This document shows positions 24,043-31,337 of a stretch of 64,000 nt of DNA, one piece after another; position 1 is the first letter of the stretch, and the number at the start of each line of letters is the position of its first letter. The DNA lies in the NCBI RefSeq assembly GCF_003945385.1, contig NZ_AP018920.1, positions 5,766,001-5,830,000 of the forward strand, in the 5' to 3' direction. Origin of the DNA: Pseudonocardia autotrophica. Lineage in GTDB: Bacteria > Actinomycetota > Actinomycetes > Mycobacteriales > Pseudonocardiaceae. Made by a program: the position numbers and the translations under genes. The notes beneath the pieces were generated by a model. It did not search any database, had not been told where the DNA came from, and worked only from the letters and a program-made list of their open reading frames with translations.

Positions 24043-24135
24043 TCCGACGCACCTCCAACGCCTGGATCATGTGACCCGGACCACCATGTCCGACGCTGTT
24101 GCAGCACCGTTGCGCAGCCACCGAGGGAGCAGCTC

Positions 24136-24549
24136 GTGGAACGACAGGTGACGGCGGTCCGTGAGGCCGGTCTGCGGTGCCGGGTGCGGGCGGGTGAGCA
24201 CGAGTTCGTCGTCGACGAACCGGCCTCGGTCGGCGGCACCGACCAGGGGCCGCAGCCGACCGACATGCTGCTCGGCGCCGTCGCCTCCTGCTTCACGATC
24301 GCGCTGTCCTACTGCGCGGCCCGGCGGGGCCTGGCCCCGGACCCGGTGCGGGTCGAGGTGACCGGCACCTACGACGGCCCGCGGTTCCGCTCGATCACGG
24401 TCTCCGCGGTCGTCGGCGGAGTGTCCCCCGACGAGCTGGCACGACTGACCGCCGAGGCCGAGCGGGTCTGCTACGTGACCAACACGCTGCGCGGCGGCCC
24501 GGAGATCGAGGTACGCACGTCGGTCGCCGATGGCGGCACGGGCCGGTGA
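24136..24549 (+). CDS. OsmC-family protein
   Basis: This 137-residue OsmC/Ohr-fold protein has 'VDEPASVGGTDQGPQPTDMLLGAVASCFTIALSYCAARRGL', where the first Cys of the family lies in ASCFT, a second Cys in SYCAA, and a later 'ERVCYVTNTLRG' region. The usual peroxidatic pair in Ohr/OsmC is one Cys after ASC and one near VCPY; here the second is in VCYV, so peroxidase activity is plausible but the subfamily is open (YhfA-like alternatives exist). GTG 24136 has GAGGGAGC upstream. Its end lies six bases from the converging larE stop. Confidence 0.8.
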   Translation: MERQVTAVREAGLRCRVRAGEHEFVVDEPASVGGTDQGPQPTDMLLGAVASCFTIALSYCAARRGLAPDPVRVEVTGTYDGPRFRSITVSAVVGGVSPDELARLTAEAERVCYVTNTLRGGPEIEVRTSVADGGTGR

Positions 24550-24555
24550 GGGCGC

Positions 24556-25431
24556 TCAGCGGCCGGGCGGCCGGAGCCGGACGAACGCGCGACCGGGGGC
24601 GTAGGGCAGCGCGTCCAGCTGCGCGGGTCCGAGCCCGGCCGAGTGCTCGCGCATCACCCGGCTCACCGCAGCGAGCACCGGCTCGGTGACCCGGTGCCGG
24701 TCGTCGTCACCCACCTCGATCCGCACCTGCTGCCCACGCACCCGGCACCGCACCGTCCGCATCCCGGTCAGCTCACGCAGGAGCTGCTCGCCCGCCTCCA
24801 CCGCGCGCAGCAGATCGGGCGTGACCCGGGTGCCGCTGTAGAGCCGGCTGGCCAGGCACGGTGCCGCGGGCAGGTCGTGCCACGCCCGGCCACGGGCGGC
24901 GGCCAGCTCCCGGATCGCGGCCTTGCCGGCGCCCGCCTCGACGAACGGGTGCCGCACCCGGTGCTCGGCGGCGGCGCGCAACCCGGGCCGGTACTCGCCC
25001 AGGTCGTCGAGGTTGGCGCCGCTGAGCAGCACCGCGTCCGCGACGTCGGACGCCGCGGCGACCCGGTCCAGCTCGTCGTAGAGGTGGGTCTTGCAGTGGA
25101 AGCACCGGTCGGTCGGGTTGGCCAGGTAGCGCTCGTCGCCGAACTCGCCGGAGCGGACCAGCCGCAGGCGCCAGCCGAGCCGGTGCGCGGTCGTCACCAC
25201 CCGGCGGGTGGCCTCGTCCGGCACCGCCGGGGTGACCGCGTGCACCACGAGTGTCGACGCCGGGTCCGCGGCATGTGCCAGGTCGGACAGCAGCAGGCTG
25301 TCGACACCCCCGCTGCACGCCACCACCCGGTGGCCCATCCCGGCCAGCAACCCGGTGACCGAGGCGTGCAGGTCCGGTGCGATGACCGGCTCGCCCCCCG
25401 GCCCGCACACCGCCATCACCCGCCCCCGCAT
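24556..25431 (-). CDS. larE: LarE, ATP-dependent sulfur-transferase of nickel-pincer nucleotide synthesis
   Basis: This 291-residue PP-loop ATPase has 'RVVACSGGVDSLLLSDLAH' (SGGxDS pyrophosphatase loop), 'NPTDRCFHCKTHLYDEL', 'VLLSGANLDDLGEYRPGL' and 'APCLASRLYSGTRV', the standard LarE order. LarE adds sulfur to pyridinium-3,5-biscarboxylic acid mononucleotide. Three cysteines are visible (C110, C113 and C192), as in LarE types thought to use a Fe-S-bound sulfide rather than sacrificing their own Cys. Start is uncertain: ATG 25431 is used, and ATG 25416 is possible. It diverges from larB-larC, 65 bases away, giving the three biosynthetic genes together. Confidence 0.9.
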   Translation of the reverse strand: MRGRVMAVCGPGGEPVIAPDLHASVTGLLAGMGHRVVACSGGVDSLLLSDLAHAADPASTLVVHAVTPAVPDEATRRVVTTAHRLGWRLRLVRSGEFGDERYLANPTDRCFHCKTHLYDELDRVAAASDVADAVLLSGANLDDLGEYRPGLRAAAEHRVRHPFVEAGAGKAAIRELAAARGRAWHDLPAAPCLASRLYSGTRVTPDLLRAVEAGEQLLRELTGMRTVRCRVRGQQVRIEVGDDDRHRVTEPVLAAVSRVMREHSAGLGPAQLDALPYAPGRAFVRLRPPGR

Positions 25432-25495
25432 CGTCGCGCAGCTCACGAGCCGACGACGATACTCGCGCCAGGACCACCCGAGGAGGGTGCGCACG

Positions 25496-26164
25496 ATGGA
25501 TCCGGAGCCAGCCGCACGGCTCGACCACGACCGGCTGCGACGCACCGGCGACCCCGAGGTGATCTTCGGCCAGGGCAAGACACCCGACCAGGTCGTCGAG
25601 CTGATGACCGAGCTGCACGCCACCCACCCGGAGCGGGCGGTGCTGGCCACCCGGCTCGACGACGCGATGTTCGACGCGCTCGCCGCGGCGCTGCCCGCGG
25701 CGGCACTGCACCGGGACGCGCGGGCGGCGACGCTGGGGCCGTTCCCCCCGTCGAACGGCTCGGTGCTGGTGGTGACCGGAGGGACCGCCGACATCCCGGT
25801 CGCCCGGGAGGCCGCGTTGAGCGTGCTCGTGCACGGTGCGCACGCACGGGTCATCGCCGACGTCGGGGTGGCCGGCGTGCACCGGGTGCTGGCGATCCGC
25901 GACGACCTCGGCCGGGCGGACTGCGTCGTCGTGGTCGCCGGCATGGAGGGGGCCCTCACCAGCGTCGTCGGTGGACTCACCGGGGTCCCGGTACTCGCCG
26001 TCCCGACTTCGACCGGCTACGGCGCGGCATTCGGTGGCCTGGCCGCCCTGCTCGGGATGCTCACCTCCTGCGCCCCCGGGACGGCGGTGGTCAACATCGA
26101 CAACGGCTACGGGGCCGGAGTACTCGCCGCCCGGATCGCCCGCCGCACGGCGGGACCGCGATGA
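25496..26164 (+). CDS. larB: LarB, nicotinic acid adenine dinucleotide carboxylase/hydrolase
   Basis: This 222-residue protein has 'DHDRLRRTGDPEVIFGQGKTPDQVVELM' at the N-terminus and a PurE-like C-terminal domain: 'VLVVTGGTADIPVAREAALSVL', 'DVGVAGVHRVLA', 'VVVAGMEGALTSVVGGLTGVPVLAVPTSTGYGAAFGGLAALLGML'. LarB carboxylates and hydrolyses NaAD to pyridinium-3,5-biscarboxylic acid mononucleotide, the first step to the nickel-pincer cofactor. GAGGAGG precedes ATG 25496. Its stop overlaps the larC start (ATGA). Confidence 0.93.
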   Translation: MDPEPAARLDHDRLRRTGDPEVIFGQGKTPDQVVELMTELHATHPERAVLATRLDDAMFDALAAALPAAALHRDARAATLGPFPPSNGSVLVVTGGTADIPVAREAALSVLVHGAHARVIADVGVAGVHRVLAIRDDLGRADCVVVVAGMEGALTSVVGGLTGVPVLAVPTSTGYGAAFGGLAALLGMLTSCAPGTAVVNIDNGYGAGVLAARIARRTAGPR

Positions 26165-27342
26165 TCGGCTGGATCGACGCGACCGCGGGCGCCTCCGGCG
26201 ACATGCTGCTCGGCGCGCTGCTCGGCGCGGGAGTACCACTGGACGTCCTGCAGGACGCGGTGGACGCACTGGCCCCCGGCGAGGTCCGGCTGGCGGCCGA
26301 GGAGGTCACCCGGGGCGGGTTGGCCGCCGTGCACTGCCGGGTGGCGGTGGCTGCCGCCCCGCACACCCACCGCAGATGGCGGGAGATCTCCGCGACGCTG
26401 GACACCGCGCCGCTCGACGACGCCGTCCGCGAGCGTGCCCGTGCGGCGTTCGCCCGGCTCGCCGCGGCCGAGGCCACGGTGCACCGCTCCCCGGTGGACG
26501 AGGTCGCGTTCCACGAGGTCGGCGCCCTCGACTCGATCGCCGACGTCGTGGGCACCTGCGCCGGGCTCACCCACCTCGGCCTGGAGCGGCTCACCGTGTC
26601 GACGATCGCCGTCGGATCCGGCCGCGTCCGCGGGGCGCACGGATCGCTGCCGGTGCCGGTGCCGGCCGTGGTCGAGCTGCTGCGCGGGGTCCCGACGACG
26701 AGCGGACCGGGCAGCACCGAGTCCTGCACCCCGACCGGTGCGGCGCTGCTGCGGACCTGGTCGCAGGGATACGGCCCGCAACCCCCGATGGTCGTGGAGG
26801 CGGTCGGCGTCGGCGCAGGCGGCCGGGACCCGTCCGGGCACGCGAACGTCCTGCGCCTGCTGGCGGGGCATCCGGTCCCGGACGGAGCCGGCACCGGCCA
26901 GGTCGTCCTGGTGGAGACGAACGTCGACGACATGGACCCGCGGTTGTGGCCGTCGGTACTCGCCGATCTGCTGTCCGCGGGCGCCCTGGACGCCTGGCTG
27001 ACCCCGATTCTGATGAAGAAGGGACGGCCGGCGCACGTCCTCAGCGCGCTCGTGCCACCGGACCTGCTGACCGCCGCAGCGGCGGTGATCTTCGCGACCA
27101 CCTCGGCGATCGGCTTGCGGCACACCACCTGGGAGCGGGACGTGCTGGAGCGCGAGATCCGCTCGGTGACCGTGCACGGCCATCCGGTGCGGGTCAAGAT
27201 CGCCCGCCGGGACGGACGGGTGCTGAACGCCCAGCCGGAGTACGACGACGTCGAGGCCGTCGCCCGGGCGTCCGGGCGCTCACCGGCCGGGGTGCTCGCC
27301 GCGGCGCTCGCGGCGCTTCCCGCGGACTGGCGATCGCTATAG
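26161..27342 (+). CDS. larC: LarC, nickel insertion enzyme of nickel-pincer nucleotide synthesis (undivided)
   Basis: This 393-residue protein has 'GWIDATAGASGDMLLGALLGAGVPL', 'VHRSPVDEVAFHEVGALDSIADVVG' with the conserved His/Glu, 'VETNVDDMDPRLWPSVLADLL', 'LMKKGRPAHVL' and 'SAIGLRHTTWERDVLEREI'. These are the complete LarC pattern. In Lactobacillus the gene is split into larC1/larC2 and needs a frameshift; here it is one continuous frame. It inserts nickel using CTP (established). Its last bases overlap the operator of the amidohydrolase gene. Confidence 0.94.
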   Translation: MIGWIDATAGASGDMLLGALLGAGVPLDVLQDAVDALAPGEVRLAAEEVTRGGLAAVHCRVAVAAAPHTHRRWREISATLDTAPLDDAVRERARAAFARLAAAEATVHRSPVDEVAFHEVGALDSIADVVGTCAGLTHLGLERLTVSTIAVGSGRVRGAHGSLPVPVPAVVELLRGVPTTSGPGSTESCTPTGAALLRTWSQGYGPQPPMVVEAVGVGAGGRDPSGHANVLRLLAGHPVPDGAGTGQVVLVETNVDDMDPRLWPSVLADLLSAGALDAWLTPILMKKGRPAHVLSALVPPDLLTAAAAVIFATTSAIGLRHTTWERDVLEREIRSVTVHGHPVRVKIARRDGRVLNAQPEYDDVEAVARASGRSPAGVLAAALAALPADWRSL

Positions 27343-27366
27343 TAGGCGTGATCTACTATACGACAT
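27332..27366. promoter_or_regulatory. Operator/promoter C, double element before the amidohydrolase
   Basis: TATAGTAG (27338-27345) and CTACTATA (27353-27360) form a perfect 8-bp inverted repeat with a 7-base spacer. Each half also lies in a copy of the island element, centred near 27339 and 27358. TACTAT at 27354-27359 is a -10 hexamer, and the amidohydrolase ATG at 27365 is where the transcript would start. The left half overlaps the final codons of larC. Confidence 0.75.
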
Positions 27367-28192
27367 GACTGTCCTCACGCCGCACGACGCGCACCGGCAC
27401 CTGGGCGTCCTGCCCTCCTACCCCTTCTACGGCGGGCCGCCGGTCAATCCGGACATCGCCGCCCGCGAGACGATCCGCCAGCTGCAGGACGACCTCGACG
27501 CCGAGGGCACCGAGCTCACCCTCGCCATCCCGAACTACGGGGTGCCGGACGTCTCGGCGTCGTTCGCGCTCAACCCGCTCTGCCTCGAGGCCGCCGCGGC
27601 CGACTCCCGGATCCGCGCGGGCATCTGGGCCTCCCCCCGCCCGCAGGACGCCGAGCTGACCGCCGAGGCGCTCAAGCTCGCCGGCGAGCCCGGTGTCCGG
27701 GTCATCAAGATCAGCTTCCTGCTCGGCGGGCGGGCGTCGGACCCGGAGTGCCGCCCCGCGCTGGACCGGATCTTCGCCACCGCCCGCGAGCACGATCTGA
27801 CCGTGCACGTGCACACCTCGCCCGGTGGCGCCTCGGACGTGGACGAGATCGGGAACCTCGTCGACTGGTACGCCGACGACGTCCGGCTGCACATGGTGCA
27901 CCTCGGCGGGGGGATGAGCGGACACATCAAGCTGATCGGCAGCCGGTTCTTCGACTGGATCTCGGCCGGGAAGAAGGTCTACACCGACACCAGCTGGGCG
28001 ATCGGGTTCGCGCCGCGCTGGATGGCGGCGGAGATCGAGAAGCGCGGGATCGGCGCCGACCGCGTGCTGTTCGCCAGCGACGAGCCGTGGGGCGACCGCG
28101 CCGGTGAGCTCGCCCGGCTGAGCGCCGCGACCGGCGACGGGGAGCTGGCCCGGCTCGTGCTGCGCGGTAACGCCGAAGCGCTCTACGGCTGA
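27365..28192 (+). CDS. Amidohydrolase-2 family metal-dependent hydrolase/decarboxylase
   Basis: This 275-residue TIM-barrel protein keeps the metal ligands of the family: HxH in 'TPHDAHRHLG', His in 'LTVHVHTSPGG', His in 'VRLHMVHLGGG', and Asp in 'RVLFASDEPWGD'. It resembles amidohydrolase-2 members, which hydrolyse or decarboxylate small cyclic or carboxylated substrates. The substrate cannot be read. The predicted message is leaderless and shares the island operator, so it probably acts in the same pathway, perhaps opening or decarboxylating a ring compound; this is inference. It is the rightmost gene with the operator. Confidence 0.82.
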   Translation: MTVLTPHDAHRHLGVLPSYPFYGGPPVNPDIAARETIRQLQDDLDAEGTELTLAIPNYGVPDVSASFALNPLCLEAAAADSRIRAGIWASPRPQDAELTAEALKLAGEPGVRVIKISFLLGGRASDPECRPALDRIFATAREHDLTVHVHTSPGGASDVDEIGNLVDWYADDVRLHMVHLGGGMSGHIKLIGSRFFDWISAGKKVYTDTSWAIGFAPRWMAAEIEKRGIGADRVLFASDEPWGDRAGELARLSAATGDGELARLVLRGNAEALYG

Positions 28193-28306
28193 TCGGCGCG
28201 GACCGGGCTGCCCGCACCGCTGCGCGCCGGCTCGCGGCGGTATCGGTGCCGGGCCGCCTCGCCCCGCCGTGCGGCGGACGGGCTCCTCCGGTGCGACCAT
28301 CGACCC

Positions 28307-28642
28307 ATGAATCTGGACCTCGTCCCCAGGCTGGGCACGGTGATCGGCCTGGTCACGACACTGGTCCTGATCGGGTTGCTGCTGCGCTGGACGTTCGGCC
28401 ACCAGCGGAACGTGAAACTGCCCACCGACGACCCGGACGACCCGGTGGCGACCGGCCTGCTCACCGAGGTGTCCCGGGTCCCCGGCCCGGACGCCGCCCG
28501 GGTGCTGCGCGACCGGTTGCGTGCGGCCGGCATCCGGGCGACCGTCTCCCGCGACGAGACCGGAGCCGGTTACGCGCTGCTGGTCTTCCCACGCGACGTC
28601 AAGGACGCGAAGGTCGTGCTGTCCCGCGGCTCGTTCGAGTAG
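28307..28642 (+). CDS. Small membrane-anchored protein of unknown function
   Basis: This 111-residue protein starts MNLDLVPRLG and has one transmembrane helix at about residues 8-27 ('TVIGLVTTLVLIGLLLRWTF'), a short polar linker, then a cytoplasmic or extracellular ACT/DUF2007-like fold: 'VSRVPGPDAARVLRDRLRAAGIRATVSRDETGAGYALLVFPRDVKDAKVVL'. The second half resembles the small 'signal-transducing' DUF2007 shape by pattern only. It stands alone between the amidohydrolase and the fatty acyl-CoA ligase, which converges on it. Confidence 0.6.
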   Translation: MNLDLVPRLGTVIGLVTTLVLIGLLLRWTFGHQRNVKLPTDDPDDPVATGLLTEVSRVPGPDAARVLRDRLRAAGIRATVSRDETGAGYALLVFPRDVKDAKVVLSRGSFE

Positions 28643-28651
28643 CGCGCGGGA

Positions 28652-30184
28652 TCAGGTGTGCCGGTCCCGCAGCACGGTCTTGAGCACCTTGCCGCTCGGG
28701 TTGCGGGGCAGCGAGTCCACCAGCTGCAGGTGCCGGGGGCGCTTGTAGGCGGCCAGCCGCTCCCTGGCGTACGCCTCGATCTCGGCCTCGGTCGGCGGAT
28801 CGGCCGGATCCCGGGGTGCGACGACGGCCAGCGGCGTCTCCCCCCACTTCGGGTCCGGGACGCCGATCAGCGCCACCTCGGCGATCTTCGGATGCCCGGC
28901 GAGGACGTTCTCCACCTCGGCGCAGTAGATGTTCTCCCCGCCGGAGATGATCATGTCCTTCTTGCGGTCGACGACGTAGAGATAGCCGTCCGGGTCCGCG
29001 CGCACCAGGTCACCGGAGTGGAACCAGCCGCCGCGGAACGCCTCGGCGGTTTCCGCGGGCTTGTTCCAGTAGCCGGTCATCACCATCGGGCTGCGGTAGA
29101 CGATCTCGCCGACCTCCCCGGGCAGGACGTCGTTCATGTCCTCGTCGACGATCCGGACCTCCACCCCGACCATCGGCGTGCCGATCGACCCGATCTTGCG
29201 GATCGCGTCCTCGCCGCGCAGGTTCGTGGTGACCGGACTGCACTCGGTCTGCCCGAAAGCGGTGCAGACCTCGGCCTGCGGGAACGCATCGATCATGGTG
29301 CGGAGCAGGGTGGTCGACGCCGGGGCGGCGCCCCAGGAGATCCGGCGCAGCCGGGACAGGTCGTGGGCGGCCAGATCGACCGCGCAGACGGCCTGCCACT
29401 GGGCCGGGACCATGAAGCACGACGTGACGCCCTCGTCGACGAGTGTGCGCACGGTCTGCACCGGGTCGAAGCCGCCCGAGGGCGGGATCACGACCTTCCC
29501 CCCGGTGATCAGCACCGGCAGCATCCCGGACAGTCCGGCGATGTGGAACAGCGGCGCCGCCGACATCCACACCCGGTCGTCGCCGGTGAGCCCCAGGGTC
29601 GCCATCGAGCAGAAGGCGTGCAGGTACAGGTTGCGGTGGGTGAGCACCGCGCCCTTCGGGAAGCCGGTCGTCCCGGAGGTGTACATGATGTAGGCCGGTG
29701 CCTCGTCGGACACCGCCGGCACCTCGGGCAGGTCGGGGCCGTCCGCGAGCAGCGCCTCGTACTCCTCGCCGAAGGTGATGACCGACCCGACGGACGGGGC
29801 TCCCGCGCGGGCCTTCTCGACGGCCGGGGCCAGCGCCGGATCGGCGACGACCAGGCTCGATCCGCTGTCGTCGAGGACATAGCGGATCTCGTCGGGCGCG
29901 AGCCGGAAGTTCACCGGCACCGCGATCGCCCCGAGCCGCAGGACCGCGAGCCAGGACTCGACGACCTCGATGCTGTTCAGCCCGAGCACGGCGACCCGGT
30001 CGCCGGCCCCGATCCCGCGGCCGGCGAGTACGCCGGCGAGCCGGTCGACCCTGGCGTCGAGCTCGCGGTAGGTCCGCCGGCCCGCCGGATCGGCGAGCGC
30101 CACGACGTCCGGGGAGATGCGGGCGTGCCGGGCGACGAGATCGCTCATCGTCATCCCCCGGCCGGGGATCGCGGTAGCGGACAT
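28652..30184 (-). CDS. Acyl-CoA synthetase (AMP-forming ligase)
   Basis: This 510-residue adenylate-forming enzyme has the P-loop-like motif YTSGTTGFPKGA, 'GQTECSPVT' (A5-type), 'YRSPMVMTGYWNKPAETAEAF', 'GGWFHSGDLVRADPDGYLYVVDRKKDMIISGGENIY' and the C-terminal 'PRNPSGKVLKTVLR' Lys. It activates a carboxylic acid, probably a fatty or steroid-side-chain acid, as acyl-AMP then acyl-CoA. The ATG at 30184 gives the standard length. Two acyl-CoA dehydrogenase genes precede it, 43 bases upstream, in one leftward operon, so its product is probably oxidised by that pair. Confidence 0.9.
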   Translation of the reverse strand: MSATAIPGRGMTMSDLVARHARISPDVVALADPAGRRTYRELDARVDRLAGVLAGRGIGAGDRVAVLGLNSIEVVESWLAVLRLGAIAVPVNFRLAPDEIRYVLDDSGSSLVVADPALAPAVEKARAGAPSVGSVITFGEEYEALLADGPDLPEVPAVSDEAPAYIMYTSGTTGFPKGAVLTHRNLYLHAFCSMATLGLTGDDRVWMSAAPLFHIAGLSGMLPVLITGGKVVIPPSGGFDPVQTVRTLVDEGVTSCFMVPAQWQAVCAVDLAAHDLSRLRRISWGAAPASTTLLRTMIDAFPQAEVCTAFGQTECSPVTTNLRGEDAIRKIGSIGTPMVGVEVRIVDEDMNDVLPGEVGEIVYRSPMVMTGYWNKPAETAEAFRGGWFHSGDLVRADPDGYLYVVDRKKDMIISGGENIYCAEVENVLAGHPKIAEVALIGVPDPKWGETPLAVVAPRDPADPPTEAEIEAYARERLAAYKRPRHLQLVDSLPRNPSGKVLKTVLRDRHT

Positions 30185-30227
30185 CGGTGTCCTCACTTCG
30201 GTCACGGTGCTCGGTCCGGCTCCGGCG

Positions 30228-31337
30228 CTACAGCCCGAGCCGCTCGGCGAGCCGGGCCCGGTGCCCGGCAGGGGACCCCAGGAGCTGCTCGGCGCTCTTG
30301 GCCCGCTTGTAGAACAGGTGCGCGTCGTGCTCCCAGGTGTAGCCGACTCCACCGTGGTACTGCACCATCGCGGTCGCCGCGGTGAACGCCGCCGGGCCGG
30401 TGTAGGTCTGGGCGAGTGCCGCCGCCACCGGCAGCTCGGCGCGATCGTGGTCGGCCGCCCATGCGGCGTGCCGCACCACCGAGACGGCGTGCTCCCATGC
30501 GCTGTACACGTCGGCACAGCCGTGCTTCACCGCCTGGTAGGAGCCGATCGGACGGCCGAACTGCACCCGCAGCGTCGCGTACTCGACGGTCAGCTCCAGC
30601 GCCCGCTGCATCAGCCCGGTCTGCTCGGCGGCGAGCGCCACCGCGGCGAGATCGGCGACCGTGCCGAGCGCGGCGGCCGGATCGGCGGACGCGAGGTGGC
30701 GCGCCGGGGTCGCGTCGAACCTCAGCGCGGCGAGCCGCCGCGTCGGGTCCAGCGTGCTCAGCCGTTCACGGGTCAGCCCGGGCGCGGCTCCGTCGACGGC
30801 GAACCAGCCCGGCCCGTCGGCCGTGCGGGCCAGCACCAGCACCAGCCCGGCGGTGTCCCCGGCGAGTACCGGTGTCTTGACGCCGGTCAGCTCCCACCGG
30901 CCGTCCGCGGCGGTCGCGGTGGTTCGCCCGCCGGTGCGATCCCACTCCCCGCCACACTCGGCGACCGCCACGGTGCCGACCAGCTCGCCGGTGGCGAGGC
31001 GCGGCAGGAACTCGGCGCGCGCCGGCTCGTCGTCGAGTGCCAGCAGCGCGTCGGTGGCGAGCACGGCCGACGCCAGGAACGGTGCCGGGGTGAGCGCACG
31101 CCCCAGCTCCTCCGCGACGACGGCGCGTTCCACGTGCCCGGCTCCGCCGCCGCCCAGCTCCTCGGGCACCACCAGCCCGAGTACGCCCTGGGCCGCGAGG
31201 CCGGACCAGACGGCCGGGTCGTGACCGGGATCGCCGTCCAGTACCGCGCGGACCCGCTCCGAGGGCGCCTTGTCGCCGAGGAACCGGCGGACCGCGGCGC
31301 GCAGCTCCTCCACCTCGCTGTCCGGAACGAGCGTCAC
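30228..31337 (-). CDS. Acyl-CoA dehydrogenase (short subunit of a probable heteromeric pair)
   Basis: This 369-residue acyl-CoA dehydrogenase-fold protein has 'QGVLGLVVPEELGGGGAGHVERAVVAEELGRALTPAPF', 'TGLMQRALELTVEYATLRVQFGRPIGSYQAVKHGCADVYSAWEHA' and 'MVQYHGGVGYTWEHDAHLFYKRAK'. The shorter length and C-terminal 'HGGVGYTWEH' resemble the partner subunits of mycobacterial alpha2beta2 dehydrogenases (FadE28/FadE29-type) acting on bulky acyl-CoAs. GTG 31337 overlaps the stop of the larger dehydrogenase gene (GTGA), which supports a complex. Confidence 0.85.
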   Translation of the reverse strand: MTLVPDSEVEELRAAVRRFLGDKAPSERVRAVLDGDPGHDPAVWSGLAAQGVLGLVVPEELGGGGAGHVERAVVAEELGRALTPAPFLASAVLATDALLALDDEPARAEFLPRLATGELVGTVAVAECGGEWDRTGGRTTATAADGRWELTGVKTPVLAGDTAGLVLVLARTADGPGWFAVDGAAPGLTRERLSTLDPTRRLAALRFDATPARHLASADPAAALGTVADLAAVALAAEQTGLMQRALELTVEYATLRVQFGRPIGSYQAVKHGCADVYSAWEHAVSVVRHAAWAADHDRAELPVAAALAQTYTGPAAFTAATAMVQYHGGVGYTWEHDAHLFYKRAKSAEQLLGSPAGHRARLAERLGL

